DNA from: Paracoccaceae bacterium
Lineage (GTDB): Bacteria > Pseudomonadota > Alphaproteobacteria > Rhodobacterales > Rhodobacteraceae
Direction: 5' to 3'
NCBI GenBank assembly: GCA_026989055.1
Contig: JALSKC010000051.1
Location: forward strand, 1 to 60,225
DNA: 60,225 nt
Part shown: positions 49,595 through 58,285 of the stretch, piece by piece
Layout of the letters: each line of letters begins with the position of its first letter
Numbering within the stretch: position 1 is the stretch's first letter
Program-made: the position numbers and the translations under genes
Notes under the pieces: generated by a model
Told to the model about the DNA's origin: nothing
Database searches by the model: none
The model's input: only the letters and a program-made list of their open reading frames with translations

Positions 49595-49623
49595 GTTAAA
49601 CCTGAGTTTTTTTGTCAGGTCAA
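49595..49623 (-). promoter_or_regulatory. Promoter with Iron-Rhodo-box-like operator
   Basis: On the minus strand: -35 TTGACC (49618-49623), 17 bp, -10 TTTAAC (49595-49600). The spacer is filled by the perfect palindrome CCTGA-N9-TCAGG (49601-49619). This matches, as I recall it, the Iron-Rhodo-box bound by IscR in Rhodobacterales. The transcript would start about 30 bp before the iron-binding protein start. Confidence 0.75.
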
Positions 49624-49635
49624 TGCCTGAACGAT

Positions 49636-50463
49636 TTACTCGGATAATTTTTCCCGCGCCTTCGCCGCATCCCAGAGCGCGTCCATTTCCGCCAGGTCCG
49701 ATTCTTCCGGGCGCTTTCCGACAGCTTCAAGAGCATCTTCCACAGCATTGAACCTGCGGATGAATTTTGCGTTCGCATGGCGAAGGGCCGCCTCCGGATC
49801 GATTTCCATGTGCCGGGCCAGGTTGGCGATCGCGAACAGCAGGTCGCCGAATTCCTCGAAAACCCCCGTATCGCTGCCCTCGCGCCCGGCCTCGGCCAGT
49901 TCGCGCGCTTCCTCGACGAGCTTGTCCATCACCTGGTCGGTGGAGGGCCAGTCGAAGCCCACCCGCGCCGCGCGCTTCTGCAGCTTCACCGCGCGGCTCA
50001 GCGCCGGCAGCGCCAGCGCCACCCCGTCGAGCACCCCGCCTTCGGCCCGCCCGGCGCGTTCGGCCGCCTTGATCCGCTCCCAGTCGGCGCTCTGCTGGGC
50101 GGCCGACTTGTCGCGGCTTTCGTCGCCAAAGACATGCGGATGGCGCGCCACCATCTTGTCGGAAATGCGCCGTACCACGCTGTCGAAGTCGAACAGCCCG
50201 GCCTCGGCCCCCATCTGCGCGTGATAGACCGCCTGCAGCAGCAGATCGCCCAGCTCGCCCTCCAGGTCGTCCCAGTCCTGTCGCGCAATCGCGTCGGCCA
50301 CCTCATAGGCTTCCTCGATCGTGTAGGGCGCGATGGAGGCGAAATCCTGCGCGATGTCCCAGGGGCAGCCCGTCTGCGGGTCACGCAGCCGGCGCATGAT
50401 TTCCAGAAGCCGCGGAATGCCGCCTTCCGGGTCGTGCACGAGATCGTCACCTGAATTGGCCAT
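49636..50463 (-). CDS. mazG: Nucleoside triphosphate pyrophosphohydrolase MazG
   Basis: A 275-residue all-alpha NTP-PPase that hydrolyses NTPs to NMP and PPi and cleans the nucleotide pool. Two MazG domains are present: the first holds YTIEEAYEVADAI and DLEGELGDLLLQAVYHAQM, the second VEEARELAEAG and FEEFGDLLFAIANLARH. These give the E-x-x-E/D metal sites. The start ATG 50463 (MANSGDDLVHDPEGG) follows CAGGGCA; the frame continues to 50547 but that part overlaps the divergent amidohydrolase leader. The catalytic segments are intact. Confidence 0.95.
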   Translation of the reverse strand: MANSGDDLVHDPEGGIPRLLEIMRRLRDPQTGCPWDIAQDFASIAPYTIEEAYEVADAIARQDWDDLEGELGDLLLQAVYHAQMGAEAGLFDFDSVVRRISDKMVARHPHVFGDESRDKSAAQQSADWERIKAAERAGRAEGGVLDGVALALPALSRAVKLQKRAARVGFDWPSTDQVMDKLVEEARELAEAGREGSDTGVFEEFGDLLFAIANLARHMEIDPEAALRHANAKFIRRFNAVEDALEAVGKRPEESDLAEMDALWDAAKAREKLSE

Positions 50464-50527
50464 TGCCCTGCCCGCCGCTTTGGGTGAATCTCGCTCCGTT
50501 ATCAGCCATGCGAAAGGCCCTGTCCAC

Positions 50528-51688
50528 ATGCCCGTGATCAATCGCATTTCCGACTATGCCGAGGAGATGAAGGCGTGGCGCCGCTGGATGCACCGCCACC
50601 CCGAGCTGCGCTTCGACTGTCACCGCACCGCCGCTTTCGTCGTGGAGCGGCTGCGCGAATTCGGGGTCGATGAAATCCACGAGGGCATCGCCCGAAGCGG
50701 GGTGGTGGCGATCATCAACGGCCGGGGCGAGGGGCCGACCACGGGGCTGCGCGCCGACATGGACGCGCTGCCCATGGAGGAGGCGACCGGCGCCGCGCAT
50801 GCCTCGACGGTGCCGGGGCGGATGCACGCCTGCGGCCATGACGGCCATACCGCGATGCTGCTGGGCGCGGCGCGCTACCTGGCCGAAACCCGCAACTTCC
50901 GCGGCCGGGCGGCGCTGATCTTCCAGCCGGCCGAGGAAAGCGGCGGCGGCGCGCGGGTGATGGTGGAAGAGGGCGTCATGGAGCGCTTCGACCTGTCCGA
51001 GGTCTATGCGCTGCACAACGCCCCGGGCATCCCCGTCGGCCATTTCAAGACGGCGCCGGGGCCGATCATGGCGGCGGTGGATACCTTCGAGATCACCATA
51101 GAGGGGCAGGGCGGCCACGGCGCGCTGCCGCATCTGACGCGCGACCCGATCGTGGCGGCGGTGTCCATGGTGCAGGCGGTGCAGACCATCGTCAGCCGCA
51201 ATCACCATTCCGGCGAGGATCTGGTGATCTCGGTCACCCAGATTCATGCCGGCAGCGCCGACAACATCGTGCCCGGCAGCGCCTGGATCTGCGGCACCGT
51301 GCGGACGTTCGAGCGTGACGTTCAGGCGATGGTCCGGCGCCGGCTGGCGGCGATCGTCGAGGGCAGCGCCGCTGCCTTCGATCTGTCGGCAGGGCTGGAT
51401 TACCAGATCGGCTATCCGGCCACGGTGAATCACGCCGCGCAGGCGGAATTCGCCTGCGAGGTGGCACGCGAGATCTCGGGCGATGCGGCGGTGGAACCGG
51501 AGGGAGGGCGCGAGATGGGGGCGGAGGATTTCGCCTACATGCTGCAGGCCCGCCCCGGCGCCTATCTGTTCCTCGGCCAGGGCGATACCGCCTCGGTGCA
51601 CCACCCGGCCTATGATTTCAACGACGAGATCGCGCCGGTCGGGGCCTCCTTCTTCGCCCGCCTGATCGAGCGCGCCGCGCCGCTGTAG
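50528..51688 (+). CDS. M20 family amidohydrolase (hippurate hydrolase/aminoacylase-like)
   Basis: A 386-residue metal-dependent amidase. The metal site is visible in LRADMDALPM, MHACGHDGHTAMLLG and LIFQPAEESGGGA, the dimerisation domain follows from about residue 180, and the last ligand His lies in VHHPAYDFND. The family removes acyl groups from N-acylated amino acids, hippurate or indole-acetyl conjugates; the exact substrate is not known. ATG 50528 has AAAGG about ten bases upstream. It is divergent from mazG. Confidence 0.93.
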   Translation: MPVINRISDYAEEMKAWRRWMHRHPELRFDCHRTAAFVVERLREFGVDEIHEGIARSGVVAIINGRGEGPTTGLRADMDALPMEEATGAAHASTVPGRMHACGHDGHTAMLLGAARYLAETRNFRGRAALIFQPAEESGGGARVMVEEGVMERFDLSEVYALHNAPGIPVGHFKTAPGPIMAAVDTFEITIEGQGGHGALPHLTRDPIVAAVSMVQAVQTIVSRNHHSGEDLVISVTQIHAGSADNIVPGSAWICGTVRTFERDVQAMVRRRLAAIVEGSAAAFDLSAGLDYQIGYPATVNHAAQAEFACEVAREISGDAAVEPEGGREMGAEDFAYMLQARPGAYLFLGQGDTASVHHPAYDFNDEIAPVGASFFARLIERAAPL

Positions 51689-51743
51689 CCGCTTGCGGCC
51701 GTTTCCGCCGCTGCCGCCTCCCGCCGCCGCCCGCTCGGGCCGC

Positions 51744-52118
51744 TCAGGAGCGCCCCTGCCGCCCCTGCCCGCCGGGGCCGGCGCGCCGGCCTTCGAGCGA
51801 AACTCCGGGGCAGCCGTCCCGGATCTCGCGCCACATGGGGCTGTTCAGGCTCATCTCGCAGCGCGCCAGCCAGCTGCGGCAGCCGGCCCGGATGCAGATC
51901 ACCTCGCCCAGCTCGCGCCGGGCACCCTCGGCATCGGTGCAGTAGTATTCTATCTTCGGCAGGGGTGGGGCATCGGGCGCCCTTTCCCGATGCCGGAAGT
52001 TCCCGTCCGAGGCACCGGCCGGCGCCGCCAGGGCGGCCAGTGTGACGGCGAACGCCGCCAGGCTGGCGATGGCCGCCGGGCTGGCGATGAATGCCGCAAG
52101 TGCCGCAATGCGCCGCAT
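51744..52118 (-). CDS. Small exported Cys-rich protein of unknown function
   Basis: A 124-residue protein. A signal peptide ([20 protein letters not shown] ... APAGA) is followed by a compact domain of about 60 residues with five Cys: [31 protein letters not shown] and IRDGCPG, then a Gly/Arg-rich tail. The Cys spacing suggests disulfides in the periplasm. I recognise no family. ATG 52118 gives a normal signal sequence; ATG 52139 in the same frame adds seven residues. It is divergent from prfA with 137 bp between them. Confidence 0.65.
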   Translation of the reverse strand: MRRIAALAAFIASPAAIASLAAFAVTLAALAAPAGASDGNFRHRERAPDAPPLPKIEYYCTDAEGARRELGEVICIRAGCRSWLARCEMSLNSPMWREIRDGCPGVSLEGRRAGPGGQGRQGRS

Positions 52119-52255
52119 GGCACATGGTAGCACGAACATGCCGTCCGCGCCAGCCGCTCTCCCCTGCCTTCATGCCGGCGGCAGGTGGCGTATCGCCTGC
52201 CTGCGGCGCCGGCGCGGCCTTGACCCGGGGCGCCGCTTCCGGCAACAGGCTGGCC

Positions 52256-53305
52256 ATGGTGCCTTTGGACAAGCTGCGGCGGATCACCGAGCGTTTCGAG
52301 TTCCTCGAGGCGGCGATGGCCGCAGGCGAGGGCGATATCGCGAAGCTCGGCAAGGAATATGCCGACCTGCGCCCGGTGGTCGAGCAGATCGCCGAATACC
52401 GCCGGCTTCTGGACGAGCTCTCCCAGGCCGAGGAGATGATGCGGGATCCGGAGATGAAGGAGCTGGCGCAGGCGGAGCTGTCCGCGCTCGGGGCGCGGCT
52501 GCCCGAGGTCGAAAAGGCGCTGCGCGTTGCGCTGCTGCCGAAGGATGCGGCCGATGCCCGCCCGGCGATCGTCGAGATCCGCCCCGGAACCGGGGGCGAG
52601 GAGGCGGCGCTGTTCGCCGGCGACCTGCTGCGCATGTATCAGCGCTATGCCGAGCGGCGCGGCTGGCGATTCGATCTGCTGGAGCTGAACGAAAGCGAAC
52701 TGGGCGGGGTCAGGGAAGCCGTCGCCTCGATCAGGGGCGAAGGCGTGTTCGCGCGGCTGAAATACGAAAGCGGCGTGCATCGGGTGCAGCGGGTGCCGGA
52801 AACCGAAAGCGGCGGGCGGATCCATACCTCGGCGGCCACGGTGGCGGTGCTGCCCGAGGCGCGGGCCGTGGATGTGGAGATCGACCCGGCGGATCTGCGT
52901 ATCGATACCATGCGTGCCTCGGGCGCCGGCGGCCAGCATGTGAATACCACCGATTCGGCGGTGCGCATCACCCATCTCCCCACCGGAATCGTCGTCACCT
53001 CGTCGCAGAAGTCGCAGCACCGCAACCGCGAGATCGCGATGGAGGTGCTGCGTGCCAGGCTCTACGAGGCCGCGCGCCGGCGCCAGCAGGAAGAACGGGC
53101 CCGCAGCCGCCGCGCGCAGGTCGGCTCGGGGGATCGCTCCGAGCGTATCCGGACCTACAACTTTCCCCAGGGTCGGGTGACGGACCACCGCATCAACCTC
53201 ACCCTCTACCGGCTGGAACAGGTCATGGCCGGCGACCTGGACGAGCTGATCGACGCGCTTGTTGCCGAGGAGCAGGCCGGCATGCTGGCCGAAACGGAGG
53301 AATGA
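52256..53305 (+). CDS. prfA: Peptide chain release factor 1
   Basis: A 349-residue factor that reads UAA/UAG and triggers peptidyl-tRNA hydrolysis. The catalytic GGQ lies in [19 protein letters not shown], with its Gln modified by PrmC (next gene). Other marks are [19 protein letters not shown]-type sequence and the C-terminal [14 protein letters not shown]. The start ATG 52256 ([14 protein letters not shown]) is preceded by CAGG; the frame is open upstream to 52091 but with unrelated content. The stop overlaps the prmC start (ATGA). Confidence 0.97.
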   Translation: MVPLDKLRRITERFEFLEAAMAAGEGDIAKLGKEYADLRPVVEQIAEYRRLLDELSQAEEMMRDPEMKELAQAELSALGARLPEVEKALRVALLPKDAADARPAIVEIRPGTGGEEAALFAGDLLRMYQRYAERRGWRFDLLELNESELGGVREAVASIRGEGVFARLKYESGVHRVQRVPETESGGRIHTSAATVAVLPEARAVDVEIDPADLRIDTMRASGAGGQHVNTTDSAVRITHLPTGIVVTSSQKSQHRNREIAMEVLRARLYEAARRRQQEERARSRRAQVGSGDRSERIRTYNFPQGRVTDHRINLTLYRLEQVMAGDLDELIDALVAEEQAGMLAETEE

Positions 53306-54141
53306 GCGCCGCCGACTGGGCCGGGTGCCTGCGCACGGCCGCCCGGCAGTTGCAGGCGGCCGGGGTCGAAGGGGCGGCGCGCGACGCGCGCCGACTCCTG
53401 GCACATGTGCTCGGCGGCGCTGAGCGGGTGTCCGCCTGCTTGAGAGACGTTCCTGAACCAGGTGACGCAAAGAGATTTTTCGAAATGGTGCGCCGCCGTG
53501 TCGCGCGTGTGCCGATCGCCCAGATTATCGGGCAGCGGGAATTCTACGGCCGGCTCTTCGAGGTCGGGCCCGATGTGCTCGATCCGCGCCCGGAAACCGA
53601 AACCCTGGTGGCCGCGGCGCTGGAACAGCCCTTCTCCGGCCTCCTTGATCTCGGTTGCGGAAGCGGCTGCATCCTGCTGACCCTGCTCGCCGAACGGCCC
53701 GGGGCGCGGGGGGTGGGCTGCGACATTTCCGAGCCGGCGCTGGCGGTGGCCAGGCGCAACCGTGCCCGGCTCGGGCTGGAGGCGCGGGCGCGGCTGCTGC
53801 GCTCGGACTGGTTTTCGGCCGTCTCCGGCAGCTTCGATCTGATCGTTTCGAACCCGCCCTATGTCAGCGCCGCCGAAATGGCTTCGCTGGCGCCCGAGCT
53901 GCGCCACGAGCCGGAAATCGCTCTCAGCCCCGGTGGCGACGGGCTGGCGGCCTATCGTGCGATCGCCGCCGGGGCGAGGCGCCACCTGCGCCCCGGCGGG
54001 AGGCTGCTGCTGGAGATCGGCCCGGCCCAGGCCTCCGCAGTCGGCGCCATCCTGGCCGCAGGCGGGCTGGCCGTGCTCGACTGTCTGGCCGACCTGGACG
54101 GGCGCGACCGGGTGCTGATCGCAGCGGCGGCGCGGCCATGA
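53302..54141 (+). CDS. prmC: Peptide chain release factor N5-glutamine methyltransferase
   Basis: A 279-residue methyltransferase that modifies the GGQ glutamine of release factors. Marks are [20 protein letters not shown], the SAM-binding [16 protein letters not shown] and the amide-binding [10 protein letters not shown]. It is coupled to prfA by a four-base overlap, which places the enzyme beside its substrate. Length is normal. A terminator-like hairpin follows at 54204. Confidence 0.96.
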   Translation: MSAADWAGCLRTAARQLQAAGVEGAARDARRLLAHVLGGAERVSACLRDVPEPGDAKRFFEMVRRRVARVPIAQIIGQREFYGRLFEVGPDVLDPRPETETLVAAALEQPFSGLLDLGCGSGCILLTLLAERPGARGVGCDISEPALAVARRNRARLGLEARARLLRSDWFSAVSGSFDLIVSNPPYVSAAEMASLAPELRHEPEIALSPGGDGLAAYRAIAAGARRHLRPGGRLLLEIGPAQASAVGAILAAGGLAVLDCLADLDGRDRVLIAAAARP

Positions 54142-54203
54142 GCGACAGCCCGTGCAATGGCCCGTGTCGCGGCGGGGCATTCGTGAAACCGGGGCGAAAA
54201 TCC

Positions 54204-54230
54204 GGAAAATGCGCAGATTTTCCTTGTTTT
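54204..54230 (+). terminator. Intrinsic terminator after prmC
   Basis: A seven-base-pair stem GGAAAAT/ATTTTCC with loop GCGCAG, followed by TTGTTTT. It lies 62 bp past the prmC stop and is unusually AT-rich for this region. The rest of 54142-54395 has no gene. Confidence 0.6.
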
Positions 54231-54395
54231 CCGCCGCCGCCCGTGCTTATTCGGAAGCAGGCGCGCGCCGGGGCAGCCCCAAGCCGCCGAAATGCCTGAA
54301 ATCGCAGGACCAGTATCAGGAACCCAGGGAAGCCCCCGCACAGGATGCGGCAGAGGTTCTTCCGGCAAAGCCAGGAAGGCTGGACAGCAGAAAAC

Positions 54396-54944
54396 ATGAG
54401 ATCCTCCAAGTCACGTTCGCGGTCGAAGAGCAACCGCAACCGTTCCGTCGGCAATATCATGAACCGGGTGTTCGACAGCTCCGGCCCGGAAGGCAAGGTG
54501 CGCGGCACGCCGCAGCAGATCATCGAGAAATACAACCAGCTGGCCCGCGATGCGCAGCTGGGCAACGATCCGGTGGCCGCCGAAAACTTCATGCAGCATG
54601 CCGAGCATTACACCCGGCTCCTGTCGGCCGCACAGCGTGAAATGGAGGCCCGGCGCGAGCAGCAGGAGCGCGAGCAGCGCGAACGCCAGCAGGCCCGCGA
54701 GGAGCAGCGCCGCCAGCAGCAGCAACCGCAGTCCGCGGCGGCGCCGGCCATGCCCGCTGCCACCGAGGTGATCGACCCGACCCCGGAGGGCGGCAGCGGA
54801 CTTGTGGAAACCCCCGAGGAAAGCCGTGCCCGCCGCCGCCCGTCGCGCGGGCGCAGGAGCCGGGGAGACGACACCACGGCGGCCAGCATCTCCGATACCG
54901 GCGGCAGGCCGGATGCGCCGGAAACTCCCGAGGCGGCGGAATAG
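54396..54944 (+). CDS. DUF4167 domain protein
   Basis: A 182-residue basic protein. The DUF4167 core is RSVGNIMNRVFDSSGPEGKV followed by GTPQQIIEKYNQLARDAQLG and AAENFMQHAEHYTRLL. After residue 85 comes a Gln/Arg/Glu coiled coil, then a disordered Pro/Arg tail with RRRPSRGRRSRG. The family is common in alphaproteobacteria and lacks a proven function; basic ends suggest nucleic-acid or ribosome contact. It commonly follows prfA-prmC, as here. Confidence 0.9.
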   Translation: MRSSKSRSRSKSNRNRSVGNIMNRVFDSSGPEGKVRGTPQQIIEKYNQLARDAQLGNDPVAAENFMQHAEHYTRLLSAAQREMEARREQQEREQRERQQAREEQRRQQQQPQSAAAPAMPAATEVIDPTPEGGSGLVETPEESRARRRPSRGRRSRGDDTTAASISDTGGRPDAPETPEAAE

Positions 54945-55096
54945 CGAAATAGCGGAGTGGCCGGCACCGGTCGCCGGGCGCCGACAGGGCGCGCGGGCGG
55001 GGATTCCGGGCGGGGATTCTCCGGCCCCGGGCTTTCGGCGCATCGCGGCCCGGCAACAGGGGCGCCCGGCGACAGGGGGCATTCGGCAGGGGGCGT

Positions 55097-55357
55097 TCAG
55101 CGGGGCGCCGGTGCGGCGGGCCTTTCCTGCCGTTCCCGGTAGTGGCGCAGCACATAGACCCTGATTGCGGATGCCAGGCCGCGGGCGGTGCCGCGTCCTG
55201 CGTCAATCTCGGCCGCCAGGTCGTTGATCGGGCGTTTCTTTTCCCGGGCGATTTCGCGGAATGCCTGCCAGAATTCCTCTTCCAGGGATACCGAGGTGCG
55301 ATGCCCGCGCAGGGTGAGCGAACGCTTGACGGGCCGGCCGCTCATTCCTCCGCTCAT
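55097..55357 (-). CDS. Ribbon-helix-helix domain protein
   Basis: An 86-residue protein with RSLTLRGHRTSVSLEEEFWQAFREIA and a following SAIRVYVLRHYRER, matching a ribbon-helix-helix fold similar to RHH_4 (DUF4168-like). Such proteins bind DNA as dimers or work as antitoxins, but no toxin is adjacent. Its ATG overlaps the stop of the DUF4169 gene (ATGA); a second in-frame ATG lies at 55345. It ends a fumC-DUF4169-RHH operon. Confidence 0.8.
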   Translation of the reverse strand: MSGGMSGRPVKRSLTLRGHRTSVSLEEEFWQAFREIAREKKRPINDLAAEIDAGRGTARGLASAIRVYVLRHYRERQERPAAPAPR

Positions 55358-55536
55358 TCCTCGTCGTCCAGGCGGTGGCGGTCGAGCATCCTTGCCGCGC
55401 GCTCGTTGCGCAGGGCCTCCATCAGCCGCTCGGCCTTGGTGCGGCCGAATTTCGCCGCGTTCTCGGCGCCCCGGACGGCCTTTTCTTCCCGTGCCCGCCG
55501 CTTGCGGGCGCGGTTGAGGTTGACCGGCCGGTTCAT
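55354..55536 (-). CDS. DUF4169 family small basic protein
   Basis: A 60-residue protein starting [19 protein letters not shown] and containing [12 protein letters not shown], the DUF4169 signature. It is strongly helical and basic. Its ATG overlaps the fumC stop (ATGA), and its own stop overlaps the RHH gene, so all three are coupled. Function unknown. Its short length and coupling to a TCA cycle gene are the main evidence that it is real. Confidence 0.85.
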   Translation of the reverse strand: MNRPVNLNRARKRRAREEKAVRGAENAAKFGRTKAERLMEALRNERAARMLDRHRLDDEE

Positions 55537-56927
55537 TCCTTCGGCCCGATCATCTTCTCGGGGCGCACCACGCGCTCGAAGGTTTCTTCGTCCACGAAGC
55601 CCAGCCTGATCGCCTCTTCCTTCAGGGTGGTGCCGTTCCTGTGCGCGGCCTTGGCCACCTTGGTGGCGTTGTCGTAGCCGATGGTGGGCGCCAGCGCGGT
55701 GACCAGCATCAGGCTTTCGTGCAGCAGCTGGTCGATGCGCTTTTCGTTGGCCCGGATGCCGACCACGCAGTTGTCGGTGAAGGCGCTGGCCGCGTCGCCC
55801 AGAAGCTGCATGGACTGCAGCACGTTATAGGCGATCATCGGCTTGTAGACGTTCAGTTCGAAATGGCCCTGGCTGCCGGCAAATCCCACCGCCGCGTCGT
55901 TGCCCATCACATGGGCGCAGACCTGGGTGAGCGCCTCGGCCTGGGTCGGGTTGACCTTGCCGGGCATGATCGAGGAGCCGGGCTCGTTTTCCGGCAGCAG
56001 CAGCTCTCCCAGGCCGCAGCGGGGGCCGGAGCCGAGAAAGCGGATGTCGTTGGCGATCTTGAACAGCGAGGCGGCGACGGTTTTCAGCGCCCCCGACATT
56101 TCCACCATCGCGTCGTGGGCGGCGAGCGCCTCGAACTTGTTGGGGGCGGTGACGAAGGGCAGGCCGGTGCTCTCGGCGATGTGGGCGGCCACGCGCTCGG
56201 CCCAGCCCTTGCGGGTATTGAGCCCGGTGCCCACCGCGGTGCCGCCCTGGGCCAGCTCGTATATGTGCCCCAGCGCGCCCTTCACCCGGGCGATTCCCAT
56301 CGCCACCTGATGGGTATAGCCGGAAAACTCCTGGCCCAGGGTCAGCGGCGTGGCATCCATGGTGTGGGTGCGGCCGATCTTGATGATGTCCTTGAATTCG
56401 TCCGACTTCTCGGCCAGCGCCGCGTGCAGCTTCTCAAGCCCCGGCAGCAGCACGTCATGGGCCCTGGTGGCGGTGGCGATGTGCATGGCGGTGGGGAAGG
56501 TGTCGTTCGAGGACTGGCCCATGTTGACGTGATCGTTCGGGTGCACCGGATCCTTGGAGCCGATCTGCCCGCCGAGGATCTCGATCGCGCGGTTGGCGAT
56601 CACCTCGTTGGCGTTCATGTTCGATTGCGTCCCCGAGCCGGTCTGCCAGACCACCAGCGGAAAGTGGTCGTCAAAGCGGCCCTCGATCACCTCGCCCGCG
56701 GCCTGGATGATCGCATCGGCGCGGCGCGCATCCAGCGTGCCCTGCTCCCGGTTGGCCCGGGCGCAGGCCTGCTTGATCACCCCGAGCGCGCGGACGATGG
56801 CGACGGGCTGGCGTTCCCAGCCGATGGGGAAGTTCATCAGCGAACGCTGGGTCTGCGCCCCCCAGTATCTGTCGGCAGGCACTTCGAGCGGGCCGAAGCT
56901 GTCGGTTTCGGTGCGGGTTGCGGTCAT
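55533..56927 (-). CDS. fumC: Class II fumarate hydratase
   Basis: A 464-residue iron-independent fumarase converting fumarate to malate in the TCA cycle. Marks are [34 protein letters not shown], and the signature [13 protein letters not shown] with the catalytic loop. Length and residues are normal for FumC/ASPF superfamily members. It is the first gene of a coupled operon with two small genes downstream. Confidence 0.98.
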   Translation of the reverse strand: MTATRTETDSFGPLEVPADRYWGAQTQRSLMNFPIGWERQPVAIVRALGVIKQACARANREQGTLDARRADAIIQAAGEVIEGRFDDHFPLVVWQTGSGTQSNMNANEVIANRAIEILGGQIGSKDPVHPNDHVNMGQSSNDTFPTAMHIATATRAHDVLLPGLEKLHAALAEKSDEFKDIIKIGRTHTMDATPLTLGQEFSGYTHQVAMGIARVKGALGHIYELAQGGTAVGTGLNTRKGWAERVAAHIAESTGLPFVTAPNKFEALAAHDAMVEMSGALKTVAASLFKIANDIRFLGSGPRCGLGELLLPENEPGSSIMPGKVNPTQAEALTQVCAHVMGNDAAVGFAGSQGHFELNVYKPMIAYNVLQSMQLLGDAASAFTDNCVVGIRANEKRIDQLLHESLMLVTALAPTIGYDNATKVAKAAHRNGTTLKEEAIRLGFVDEETFERVVRPEKMIGPKE

Positions 56928-57047
56928 GGTCGGCTCTCCCGGGGATGATCCGGGCCGAAGCTATAAGCGCCCCGCCGGGCGGAGGCAATCGCCATTGCGG
57001 GGGCGCCATTGCGGGGGCGCCCGGGATCCCCGGCCGGCCTTCGGCGG

Positions 57048-57545
57048 CTACTTGCGGAAACTGTCGAGGCTGACCACCTCGGCATCCTGCGGGGCAGGCT
57101 CGGCCGGCTCCTGGCGCGGCCCGGGACGGGGCGGGGTGGCGGCCCCTTCGTCGGCGGCTCCTTCGCCGGCGGCTCCTTCGCCGGAGGGGGCATCCTGGGT
57201 TTCGAAACGCAGGCCGAACTCGACCGAGGGATCGACGAAGGTCAGGATCGAATCGAAGGGGATGTAGAGCGGTTCGGGGTTGTCGCCGAAGTTCAGGGTG
57301 ACGGAGAAGCCCTCATCGCCCACCGCAAGGTCGCGAAACCAGTGCTGCATGACGATGGTCATTTCGCCGGGGTAGCGCTCCGACAGCCAGTCGGCGATCT
57401 CCACATCCGGGTGCAGGGTATTGAAGGTGATGAAGAAATGATGCTGACCGGGCAGGCCGTTTGCGGCCACCTCCGTCAGGACTTCCTTGATGAGGCCGCG
57501 CATGGCGCGGTGCATCAGATTGCCGTAGTCGATGCTGCGGGACAT
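57048..57545 (-). CDS. sspB: ClpXP adaptor SspB (alpha type)
   Basis: A 165-residue adaptor that delivers ssrA-tagged proteins to ClpXP. The core DYGNLMHRAMRGLIKEVL, HHFFITFNTLHPDVEI and SVTLNFGDNPEPLYIPFDSI match alphaproteobacterial SspB. It then has a Gly/Glu/Ala-rich linker with a GEGAA-type repeat, ending in EVVSLDSFRK, the short ClpX-binding tail expected at the C-terminus. ATG 57545 is chosen because the upstream frame is unrelated. The tmRNA gene lies immediately upstream on the same strand. Confidence 0.95.
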   Translation of the reverse strand: MSRSIDYGNLMHRAMRGLIKEVLTEVAANGLPGQHHFFITFNTLHPDVEIADWLSERYPGEMTIVMQHWFRDLAVGDEGFSVTLNFGDNPEPLYIPFDSILTFVDPSVEFGLRFETQDAPSGEGAAGEGAADEGAATPPRPGPRQEPAEPAPQDAEVVSLDSFRK

Positions 57546-57699
57546 TTCGGTTCCAGTCGCATGTTTGCCTGGCAGCATACGGGATTCGGGAATTAAGGGA
57601 AGGTGCCTTGCGCGATTCTTCGCGCCCGTGCGCCCTGTCGGGGCGATCCGTTGAAGGGGCGATCCGGGGAGGGAACGCGAAGGAGGGTGCAAGGGGAAA

Positions 57700-58016
57700 G
57701 GTGCAGGCTTCTGTTGCCAGGTGCCTGCGAACCCCGCCGGACCTTGCTAGAGGACCGGACTTGAGTTTTCGGCCTGGCCGGACCGCTTACGCGGCCAGAG
57801 CCATTGCCGGAGCACGATTGTCATTGGCAATTATGCTTCATGGACCGATAACGGTGGTACCTCACCGGGGCAAAGCCACACCTTTACACGTTCGTCGATC
57901 CTGTTTCGGCCCCCTGTCCCGCCAATGACCGGGTTTCTGGTGGAGCCGCCGGGTACCGCCCCCGGGTCCGATCCGCTTATTACGTGCGCGTTTATGCCCA
58001 TAGTCCCCGAAGGGAC
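57700..58016 (-). ncRNA. ssrA: Two-piece (permuted) tmRNA
   Basis: The minus strand gives, in permuted order: an acceptor piece with T-arm CCGGG-GGCGGTA-CCCGG and 3' end CGGCTCCACCA (CCA ends at 57938); a 24-nt intervening stretch; then the coding piece starting GGGGCCGAAACAGGATCGACG at 57913. GGGGCCG pairs with CGGCTCC over seven positions, with the G-U at the third pair typical of tmRNA. The tag frame at 57828-57787 encodes ANDNRAPAMALAA then TAA, starting with the Ala resume codon GCC. The 5' end near 58016 carries a GTCCC-TTCG-GGGAC tetraloop hairpin. Ends are estimated; the 3' end may lie near the GCAGGC/GCCTGC stem at 57703-57728. Confidence 0.92.
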
Positions 58017-58022
58017 GGGGAA

Positions 58023-58051
58023 AACATAATCGGGGGGAGGCGGCTTTTCAA
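58023..58051 (-). promoter_or_regulatory. ssrA promoter
   Basis: TTGAAA (58046-58051), a 17-bp spacer, then TATGTT (58023-58028) on the minus strand. Transcription would begin a few bases before the TTCG-loop hairpin of the pre-tmRNA. Confidence 0.7.
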
Positions 58052-58285
58052 GTGGTCCCGGCCGCCGTTGTCGCGCTTGGTTGCGCTTGCCGCCCGCGCT
58101 GGGCGGGTGCGGGGCGGATGCCGGAAAGGCCCGGCGGAGGACCCGGGAGGCGGAGGCTGCAGGCGCGGCGCCGATGCCGCCCGGGCGGTTGCCATCTGGT
58201 TTTGGTTTGACTTTTTGTCGCGCCGGGTCGATCAATGGCACAGGAACTGAACGACAATTCAATTCTTTTCTTTCCGGGAGCCTGC

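Noticed and set aside
55097-55536. RHH plus DUF4169 as a toxin-antitoxin pair
   Set aside because: DUF4169 is not a known toxin fold, both genes are coupled to fumC, and there is no sign of horizontal transfer.
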